8,600 nt of DNA, from assembly GCA_002346545.1 (NCBI GenBank), contig DEAA01000063.1, forward strand, positions 1 to 8,600, written 5' to 3'. The stretch comes from Acidobacteria bacterium UBA2994. GTDB taxonomy: Bacteria; Acidobacteriota; Vicinamibacteria; Vicinamibacterales; UBA8438. The position numbers and the translations under genes are program-made. Below are positions 1-4,361 of this stretch, piece by piece; positions within the stretch are counted from its first letter, which is position 1; the number at the start of each line of letters is the position of its first letter. The notes below the pieces were generated by a model, which was not told the origin of the DNA, ran no database searches, and was given only the letters and a program-made list of their open reading frames with translations.

Positions 1-44
1 TTGCCCACCCCGCCCTTCTGGTTGCAGACGCCGATGATTCTCAC
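1..44 (-). CDS. parA: ParA-family partition ATPase, N-terminal 14 codons only (runs off left edge)
   Basis: Read on the minus strand, a GTG at 44-42 opens a frame that begins V/M-R-I-I-G-V-C-N-Q-K-G-G-V-G and leaves the window. The run NQKGGVG is the start of the deviant Walker A motif (KGGxGK[TS]) of ParA/MinD-type ATPases, with signature lysine K10. A GGAGG ribosome binding site sits at 55-51, six bases before the GTG, which supports this start. The P-loop begins within ten residues of the start, so there is no N-terminal DNA-binding domain of the type Ia ParA kind; the layout fits type Ib or Soj-like ParA. Such proteins hydrolyse ATP on the nucleoid to position plasmids or chromosomal origins through a ParB-like partner. 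Neither the partner nor the rest of the protein is visible. The family call rests on 14 residues, but the motif is distinctive. Confidence 0.82.
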   Translation of the reverse strand, partial: MRIIGVCNQKGGVG

Positions 45-152
45 GATCGGCCTCCACGGCTGAGGGCGTTGGCAGCGGTCGCGCCAGTCGAGCGCGCGGT
101 GTGCGGATGTGTGGCGCGGGTATGGGGCAACTGTGGCGGGTTCATGGGCGCC

Positions 153-183
153 AGTATAGCGTCACATTCACGCCTATATGCAA
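153..183 (-). promoter_or_regulatory. Candidate parA promoter
   Basis: On the minus strand TATACT (158-153) resembles a -10 box. TTGCAT (183-178) lies 19 bases further upstream and could be the -35, a slightly long spacing. The -10 is about 110 bases ahead of the parA start, leaving a leader of roughly 100 bases. The region is locally richer in A and T than its surroundings. The inverted repeats at 196-228 lie directly upstream and could bind a regulator. This is a consensus match only. Confidence 0.35.
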
Positions 184-195
184 CAACAATCGCGC

Positions 196-228
196 GTGTC
201 TGGCGCGACACATGCGCTAGAGCATGTG
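196..228. repeat. Two overlapping inverted repeats upstream of the parA promoter
   Basis: GTGTC (196-200) and GACAC (207-211) are inverted copies separated by six bases. They overlap a second, perfect pair, CACATGC (209-215) and GCATGTG (222-228), also separated by six bases. The shared six-base spacer and the position just upstream of the candidate parA -35 suggest sites for a dimeric DNA-binding protein, either an operator or part of a centromere. This role is inferred. Confidence 0.4.
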
Positions 229-258
229 GAGCTACGGCGCTAGAACTGTGCGATGAAC

Positions 259-295
259 GCGCTCTGTCGGTGCAAGAACAACGCAAGCAGAGCGC
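259..295. repeat. 8-bp perfect inverted repeat
   Basis: GCGCTCTG (259-266) and CAGAGCGC (288-295) are perfect inverted copies separated by 21 bases. A TTGACA hexamer follows directly at 296-301, but no -10 box is seen at a workable distance on the plus strand. The repeat may be a protein-binding site or a weak hairpin; its role is unknown. Confidence 0.4.
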
Positions 296-455
296 TTGAC
301 AGTGCGCATCATCTAAAACAAGACCCGCGCCATAGTGGCTACATACGGGCACAAGCAATGCGCAAGTAAGGGGCCGTACAGGCGACAGCCGGGCGCTCGT
401 AATGCGCACGTTAGAGCGCAACAGCATGCGCGGGTAGGGCGATGTAATAGCGCGA

Positions 456-479
456 ATATTGCAGTTGATATTGCGGATG
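456..479 (+). repeat. Tandem 12-bp repeat, two copies
   Basis: ATATTGCAGTTG (456-467) is followed directly by ATATTGCGGATG (468-479), identical at 10 of 12 positions. It is one of the more A+T-rich spots of the non-coding region. Two copies are few for an iteron array, so this is recorded as a repeat without an assigned function. Confidence 0.4.
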
Positions 480-681
480 GCTGGCGCGGGTATGGCGCGG
501 GGGTTGCTCAGCGTATCGCGCAAGTGATGCGGTGATCTGGCGGGGGAGTGGCGGAGGCTATCGCGGTGTTGCTGCGAGGGTACAGCGCAGAGCATGGCGG
601 CGGGGTGGCGCGTGTGTAGCGCGGCGCTGGCGATGGTGGGGTGCGCGGTGTCGCGAGGGCTGGTCATGGAGTCGTGGTGGG

Positions 682-700
682 GCATCCAAACGATGGATGC
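682..700. repeat. Perfect 7-bp hairpin with 5-base loop
   Basis: GCATCCA (682-688) and TGGATGC (694-700) enclose the loop AACGA. No T run follows on either strand, so it is not a textbook terminator. It could be a protein-recognised hairpin or a chance structure in repeat-rich DNA. Confidence 0.4.
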
Positions 701-774
701 GGGCGTAGACGGGCCTGTGCGGCCTGCTGAGGCGATTTCGGCCATGAGGAGGGCTCCGAGTGAGGCGGAGGGGA

Positions 775-811
775 AGACAGGGCCCCTGGGGGCCATCCAG
801 AGGCCCTGTCT
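775..811 (-). terminator. Strong hairpin, candidate terminator of the regulator gene
   Basis: AGACAGGGCC (775-784) and GGCCCTGTCT (802-811) form a perfect 10-bp stem. After one mismatch (785/801) it continues with CTGG (786-789) paired to CCAG (797-800), giving about 14 pairs round a small loop. It lies about 90 bases beyond the stop codon of the minus-strand regulator. The minus-strand sequence after the stem is pyrimidine-rich but has no T run, so termination is plausible, not certain. Confidence 0.4.
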
Positions 812-900
812 GTCTGGGGGGGCGGAGCGGGAGTGTTGCTCCGGCCTGTGGGGAGCGCTCGACTCGTCGACTGCGCTTGCCCCCTGGATGGCGGGTTGGC

Positions 901-1665
901 TCAGCTGCGGCGCGGGGCGTAGGAGACCTTGGCCTCCATGTCGCCGCTGACGGCCTGCATGAGCTTGGTGCGGATTCGGCACACTCGGCGGTTGAGCGTC
1001 TCCCGGCTGACGCCGAGCTCGACAGCTGCTTCCTCACGCGCCACACCGGGATCACCCTCCGCGAGCTCGATGCGAGCAAGCAGCTGGACCTCGTCGCGGC
1101 GGAGGGTGCCGGAGTCGATCGCCCAGGTGAGGATCGTCACCAGATCCCGGAAGACGTCATCGCTCTCGTCGGGGCCTGCGATCTTCTCGAGCAGCTCGTC
1201 TTCGACCGGCATTGCGTCGACGCTGTGCTCGCTGCCGAACCAGACTCCGAGGTTCTTGATCGTCTCGAGGCGGATGTTTCCGGAGACGGAGTGGACCCGC
1301 TCGAGCGGGTAGGTGTGAATGACCTCCCAGAGCACGCCGATCGTCGCGGTACGGGCGTCGGCGGGGGAGTGCTGCCACAGGCTGCGCATGCTGCTGCAGC
1401 TGCTCGGCAGCCGCAGCGCGAGCGGCATGAACGACTTGAGCAGGACGCGGCCGGCGATGGTATCGCCGGCGTGCTCGAGGGTGAGCAGCTCGAGCAGGAG
1501 CGCGTCGCGCTGTTCGGGAGCTTGCGGCTGCCGGATGAGGTTCACGGCCTCATCGCCAGTCAGCTCGCCGAGCGTTCCGAAGTGGTGAGTGGTGTGGGAG
1601 TGGAAGCTGTTCCACTCATCGAACAGCTGGTCGGCAAGAGGTGATGTCTTCGCCCAAGCAGTCAT
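901..1665 (-). CDS. Sigma-factor-like helix-turn-helix regulator
   Basis: This is a 254-residue soluble protein with no signal peptide or membrane helix. Residues about 205-238 (AREEAAVELGVSRETLNRRV and the following basic helix) read like the region 4 or LuxR-type helix-turn-helix used to contact promoters. The middle (WEVIHTYPLERV at 113-124, then IRLETIKNLG) resembles a motif I recall from diverged sigma-like proteins of actinomycetes. No clear -10-binding region 2 is seen, so it may be a regulator and not a true sigma factor. The ATG at 1665 is chosen because no other in-frame ATG occurs before codon 80 and a GAAGGG ribosome binding site lies at 1680-1675. That site is inside the 3' arm of a perfect hairpin, suggesting translational control. 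The gene is transcribed away from the conjugation operon and is a candidate controller of it. Confidence 0.75.
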   Translation of the reverse strand: MTAWAKTSPLADQLFDEWNSFHSHTTHHFGTLGELTGDEAVNLIRQPQAPEQRDALLLELLTLEHAGDTIAGRVLLKSFMPLALRLPSSCSSMRSLWQHSPADARTATIGVLWEVIHTYPLERVHSVSGNIRLETIKNLGVWFGSEHSVDAMPVEDELLEKIAGPDESDDVFRDLVTILTWAIDSGTLRRDEVQLLARIELAEGDPGVAREEAAVELGVSRETLNRRVCRIRTKLMQAVSGDMEAKVSYAPRRS

Positions 1666-1671
1666 GAGAAA

Positions 1672-1707
1672 TGGCCCTTCGTCGTGACGTCGGTTGACGA
1701 AGGGCCA
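1672..1707 (-). promoter_or_regulatory. Perfect 12-bp inverted repeat covering the regulator's ribosome binding site
   Basis: TGGCCCTTCGTC (1672-1683) and GACGAAGGGCCA (1696-1707) are perfect inverted copies separated by 12 bases, which contain the palindrome GACGTC (1686-1691). In the minus-strand transcript the 3' arm holds the GAAGGG ribosome binding site and ends six bases before the ATG at 1665. The RNA hairpin would hide the site from ribosomes. As DNA, the same repeat could be an operator for a dimeric repressor, possibly the gene's own product. The repeat is seen directly; either role is inferred. Confidence 0.7.
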
Positions 1708-1977
1708 CGTTCCTCAGCACCCCTGGTTCAGATCCTGGAAAGTTCCGGCCGGGCAGGAGAGCGCCCGATCGGCGGATGCTGGCTTCGGTGGATCTGAGTT
1801 GCGATCCGATGCTGTAAATACCTGTTCAGGGGCGGTTTCCATGCCTCGCTGCATGGGCGCAATATCCACGCAAGATTTCTTCGATCCGCGATGTCCGCGA
1901 AGGGCCGAAAACCCGGCCTATACAGATATGCCCCCGTTGGTCGGGAGGCATCAGGACTCCGCGGAAGGGACAGAAAC
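1708..1977. promoter_or_regulatory. Divergent control region between regulator and conjugation operon
   Basis: No gene is supported here. It should hold the promoters of both the minus-strand regulator and the plus-strand operon. On the plus strand, TATACA at 1919-1924 is a possible -10, about 55 bases before the GTG at 1978, without a good -35. On the minus strand, TATTTA at 1820-1815 is a weak -10 candidate for the regulator. A perfect 6-bp inverted repeat, CCATGC (1839-1844) and GCATGG (1851-1856) with a six-base spacer, could be an operator. All promoter calls here are weak consensus matches. Confidence 0.4.
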
Positions 1978-2214
1978 GTGAGCGAGAGCAGCACCGCAGA
2001 CAGCGCCGACGACGCCATGTGGGAAGGATTCAAGCCCGACGCTGCACGCGCGATCCGTGCGCGCCAGGGGTTCGAGGAAGCAGTGGCGAGCACTCTCGAC
2101 GCACCCTTCGACCCCTCCACGCATGGTCGCGTGGTGAAGGCGGTTGAGGAGCTTTCGGCAGCGGTGCCGGCAGCTCTGCGGGTGGCGCAGCTGCGAGTGG
2201 GAGGAGCTGCATAA
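1978..2214 (+). CDS. Small hypothetical protein, first gene of the conjugation operon
   Basis: The product has 78 residues, a Ser/Asp-rich acidic N-terminus (residues 1-13) and an Ala-rich, probably helical remainder; it has no signal peptide or membrane helix. I do not recognise a family. The GTG at 1978 is preferred because GGAAGGGA lies at 1963-1970, seven bases upstream. The longer frame from ATG 1891 has no ribosome binding site and would add basic residues of non-coding appearance. The stop overlaps the next start (TAATG, 2212-2216), so it is almost certainly co-translated with the TcpC-like gene. Being cytosolic and first in the operon, it could be an assembly or regulatory factor, but nothing in the sequence proves that. 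Confidence 0.7.
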   Translation: MSESSTADSADDAMWEGFKPDAARAIRARQGFEEAVASTLDAPFDPSTHGRVVKAVEELSAAVPAALRVAQLRVGGAA

Positions 2215-3203
2215 TGGCGCGTCGTGAGAAGACGTCGAAGCCGGCCAAGGAGACGAAGACCGTCCCGGCACAGGGGAGCAGCTGGACCCATGGTCGGCAG
2301 CTGGGCGGCAAGCTGCTGTCCGCGCTTCTGTTCGCCGCGATCGCGTGTGGGCCTATCGCGCTCTTCGCCGCGGCCGCACGTCCGGCGCCCGTCGTCGCCG
2401 CAGCGCCCGAGGCGCAGGCAGCGGGACTGAGCACGCAGCAGCAGGCTGCCGGCGGTTACGCGGAGGGCTTCGTCTCCTCGTGGCTGAGCGCGACGAAGGA
2501 CGCACCGGGCGACCTGGCTACCTACGTCGACCTGGCGGCGCTGCGGCAGCTGTCGGTCACGGCCTGGGAGTACCGCGACCTGTCCGTGGTCTCCATCACG
2601 CCCGTCGACGGCTCGGACTTCGTCAACGTCGTCGTCGCGGCGAACATCAAGGAGCTGTCGGTGACGGACTCCGACGACACCAGCACGACGAGCTGGCCGC
2701 GCCGCTACTTCCAGGTGGCGATCGCGGTCAACGGGGACACGGTGAGGGCAGTCGGTCTCCCGGCCCAGATCTCCGCTCCCGTCCAGGGCGAGACAACGTC
2801 GCTGGTCTACAAGCAGACCATCGGATCCTCTGACCCGTCCGCGGAGACAGTGTCGGCGTTCCTCGGCGCGTACCTTGCCGGCTCGGGTGACCTGTCCCGA
2901 TACAGCGCCCCGGACACATCTTTCGTGGCGATCTCGCCCGCCCCCTACGTGATGGTCAACGTCGAGGAGATGCGGTCAGACCTGACGCCTACGGAGTCCC
3001 CGAGCGATGGCGACACCCTCAAGGTGCTCGCGACCGTCTCACTGCTGAGCCCGCTGGACCAGCAAGTGACCTCGACGTACACGCTCACCCTCACCGCGCG
3101 TGCCTCCCGCTGGGAGGTCAGCGCCATTGATCTTGCACCGCAAGCGGTCTCCGACAAGGGATCGACAACCCCCACGCCGACACCGTCCGGTAACGGCAAC
3201 TAA
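2214..3203 (+). CDS. tcpC: TcpC-like conjugal transfer protein (VirB8-like)
   Basis: This 329-residue protein has a basic, Lys-rich cytoplasmic N-terminus (1-30), one membrane helix (about 32-54) and an external region. The external part reads as two similar domains, about 75-188 and 205-308, each with a helical start (YAEGFVSSWL; ETVSAFLGAYL) followed by alternating beta strands. This is the plan of TcpC from Clostridium and Tn916 Orf13, whose two NTF2-like domains are related to VirB8 and serve as a scaffold of the conjugation channel. A Thr/Pro-rich tail (317-329) ends the protein. The ATG at 2214 follows GGAGGAG at 2200-2206. Sequence identity to known TcpC proteins is probably low, so the call rests on architecture and neighbours. 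Confidence 0.75.
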   Translation: MARREKTSKPAKETKTVPAQGSSWTHGRQLGGKLLSALLFAAIACGPIALFAAAARPAPVVAAAPEAQAAGLSTQQQAAGGYAEGFVSSWLSATKDAPGDLATYVDLAALRQLSVTAWEYRDLSVVSITPVDGSDFVNVVVAANIKELSVTDSDDTSTTSWPRRYFQVAIAVNGDTVRAVGLPAQISAPVQGETTSLVYKQTIGSSDPSAETVSAFLGAYLAGSGDLSRYSAPDTSFVAISPAPYVMVNVEEMRSDLTPTESPSDGDTLKVLATVSLLSPLDQQVTSTYTLTLTARASRWEVSAIDLAPQAVSDKGSTTPTPTPSGNGN

Positions 3204-3219
3204 GGAAGGAACACCAACC

Positions 3220-3543
3220 ATGTTCGATTGGATCAACGGGATCACCGCTGATGCGACGACTGCTTTCCGGGCGGTCGTGTTTCTCGCAGCAGCAGTGATC
3301 TTCTTCGTCGTCGCCGCCAAGGTGCGGTTCGCCATGGCGACGACCATCATCACCGGCATCGCGTGCGGCCTGGCCATGTTCCTCGCCGCCGGCGGTGGCG
3401 AGTGGGTCATGGGCCTCATCCAGACCGAGACCGTCGACGCCATCGGAGTCACGATCCATCAGATCGCAGCTCCGGCGGACGCCCTGGTGCTCAACGAGAC
3501 CACCACCGCGGCCGGCGACACGGTCTACCGGCTGGTCGCGTAA
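3220..3543 (+). CDS. Small two-helix membrane protein, VirB2/TcpD-like candidate
   Basis: The product has 107 residues and two hydrophobic helices at about 17-34 and 41-58, joined by a short basic turn (AAKVRF) that should face the cytoplasm. A roughly 50-residue polar C-terminus follows, which would then be outside. Size, helix pair and position between the TcpC-like and TcpE-like genes fit a VirB2-type pilin-like subunit or TcpD of Gram-positive conjugation systems. There is no long cleavable signal sequence as in classical VirB2, so the role is inferred from context. The ATG at 3220 follows AAGGAAGGA at 3202-3210, only 16 bases after the upstream stop. Confidence 0.6.
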   Translation: MFDWINGITADATTAFRAVVFLAAAVIFFVVAAKVRFAMATTIITGIACGLAMFLAAGGGEWVMGLIQTETVDAIGVTIHQIAAPADALVLNETTTAAGDTVYRLVA

Positions 3544-3553
3544 AGGGGCGAAC

Positions 3554-4129
3554 GTGGCCGATCGCGACGAAGAGAGAGAGGTTGCGCGCTTCTACACGCG
3601 CAGCCGCCGGTTCCCAAAGTTCATCGGCCGTCTCCACGACGGCACGAAGATCCCCGGGGGCCCCTACACGCTGACGCAGGGCGTCGTCCTGGCGATCGTC
3701 CTGGTCGTCGCCCTGCTGACGCAGAGCGTGTGGGGGACTGGCTCTCCGATCGTCGATATCCCCGTCGCTGCCTTCGTGTCCTGGGGAGCAGCGTGGGGAG
3801 CCGGAAGGATCCCGGCCACACGCCGGAACCTGCTGAGCATCATCACCAGCGGCCTGTCCGCGATGACCCGCCCCGCAGCCGGCCGCTACCGCGGAGTGAC
3901 CATGCGGGTTCGCCCGCCCCACTTCGCAGGCGGCGGAACAACGATCGCCGAGCCGGTCGGAGCCACGCTCACCACCCCGGATAGCGAGACCACCGCACCC
4001 GCACCGGAAGCGCCCGTCGTGGCGCAGCCGGTCCTGCAGCCGCGCTCGACGCCGCTGCCGGCGCACGCACCCGCACACGCGGTCAGCGGCGTCGAGCGCC
4101 TGCTGCAGCAAGCCCGAGGAGGCAACTGA
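3554..4129 (+). CDS. tcpE: TcpE-like conjugal transfer membrane protein
   Basis: The 191-residue product starts with a basic cytoplasmic segment containing RFYTRSRRFPKFIGRL (12-27) and KIPGGPYTLTQ (32-42), the kind of start seen in TcpE and Tn916 Orf17 proteins. Two membrane helices follow (about 42-58 and 66-84). The C-terminal half is cytoplasmic and disordered-looking, with a Pro/Ala/Thr-rich stretch (135-176) and a short terminal helix. TcpE proteins are inner parts of the Gram-positive conjugation channel. The start is GTG 3554, after AGGGG at 3544-3548, and lies ten bases past the previous stop. A PrgI-like assignment is the main alternative. The long Pro-rich tail is larger than I expect for the family. 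Confidence 0.65.
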   Translation: MADRDEEREVARFYTRSRRFPKFIGRLHDGTKIPGGPYTLTQGVVLAIVLVVALLTQSVWGTGSPIVDIPVAAFVSWGAAWGAGRIPATRRNLLSIITSGLSAMTRPAAGRYRGVTMRVRPPHFAGGGTTIAEPVGATLTTPDSETTAPAPEAPVVAQPVLQPRSTPLPAHAPAHAVSGVERLLQQARGGN

Positions 4130-4131
4130 CC

Positions 4132-4347
4132 ATGAACAACACCGACATCCCGCTCGGCATCATCGGCCGAGGCCGCGGCTACGTCATCAAGACCCTCGTG
4201 GTCAAGGCGGAGACCGCGCGTGGGCCGATCTGTGCGGACCCCGCTACCACGAGCTACGCAGCCCTCCTCCCCATCCTCGGCGGCACGCCGATCACGGCAC
4301 CCCTCAGCGGCGGTCGCGATCTGCTGCTGGCCACGCCGACCGACTGA
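4132..4347 (+). CDS. Small hypothetical protein between tcpE and the VirB4-like gene
   Basis: The product has 71 residues, is soluble, is rich in Gly, Ala, Thr and Leu, and has no membrane helix or recognised motif. An N-terminal half with beta-strand character (YVIKTLVVKAET, 17-28) suggests a small beta-rich fold. It is translated from ATG 4132 with a strong GAGGAGG ribosome binding site at 4116-4122 and starts two bases after the previous stop, so it is a real member of the operon. No function can be assigned. Its position next to the ATPase gene makes an accessory role in the secretion complex likely but unproven. Confidence 0.65.
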   Translation: MNNTDIPLGIIGRGRGYVIKTLVVKAETARGPICADPATTSYAALLPILGGTPITAPLSGGRDLLLATPTD

Positions 4348-4361
4348 GAAACGAGACGACG

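Larger units (their letters stand above)
112..495 (+). repeat. 14-bp direct repeat, two copies 370 bases apart
   Basis: TGGCGCGGGTATGG occurs exactly at 112-125 and at 482-495; a related TGCGCGGGTAGGG lies at 427-439. The core TGGCG recurs on the plus strand at 112, 134, 201, 482, 493, 538, 549, 595, 606 and 628, often followed by CGG or GGG. The copies are degenerate and irregularly spaced, unlike a CRISPR or a recent tandem duplication. Confidence 0.45.
64..540. other. Non-coding, repeat-bearing region upstream of parA
   Basis: No credible gene is seen here on either strand: the short open frames have no good ribosome binding site and give Arg/Ala/His-rich translations typical of chance frames in GC-rich DNA. 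The stretch contains inverted repeats at 196-228 and 259-295, a tandem 12-bp repeat at 456-479, a 14-bp direct repeat (112-125 and 482-495), GCGCTAG at 214-220 and 237-243, and AATGCGCA at 357-364 and 401-408. The part from about 160 to 480 looks less GC-rich than the genes. A centromere for the ParA system or an origin region are reasonable guesses. No DnaA box and no canonical chromosomal parS were recognised. Confidence 0.6.
541..900. other. Non-coding G-skewed region with several hairpins
   Basis: No gene is supported in these 360 bases. By hand count, 541-680 contains 74 G against 27 C on the plus strand, a skew not seen in the flanking genes. Hairpin-forming repeats lie at 682-700, 754-770 and 775-811, and a short one at 823-843 (CGGAGC/GCTCCG). 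GCCATCCAG at 792-800 recurs inverted at 884-892. The region follows the 3' end of the minus-strand regulator gene, so part of it should hold that gene's transcription end. Confidence 0.55.

Noticed and set aside
296..301. TTGACA hexamer as a plus-strand -35 box
   Set aside because: No -10-like hexamer lies 15-19 bases downstream, and no plus-strand gene follows.
335..535. Plus-strand 66-codon open frame
   Set aside because: It has no ribosome binding site and lies over the repeat-rich region; its composition is that of non-coding DNA.
64..900. CRISPR array
   Set aside because: The repeats are short, degenerate and irregularly spaced; there are no constant-length repeat and spacer units and no cas genes.
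64..900. tRNA or other structural RNA gene
   Set aside because: No T-loop or acceptor pattern was recognised by eye; the hairpins are isolated.
41..982. Long minus-strand open frame of 313 codons across the non-coding region
   Set aside because: It overlaps the 3' end of the regulator in another frame, starts without a ribosome binding site, and translates to Arg/Pro/His/Ala-rich sequence with no domain; its stop lies at the parA start.
760..1644. Plus-strand open frame of 294 codons opposite the regulator
   Set aside because: It mirrors the codon periodicity of the minus-strand regulator gene, which has a recognisable helix-turn-helix and a sensible start.
1891..1977. ATG 1891 as the start of the first operon gene
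   Set aside because: No ribosome binding site precedes it; GTG 1978 has GGAAGGGA seven bases upstream, and the extra residues look non-coding.
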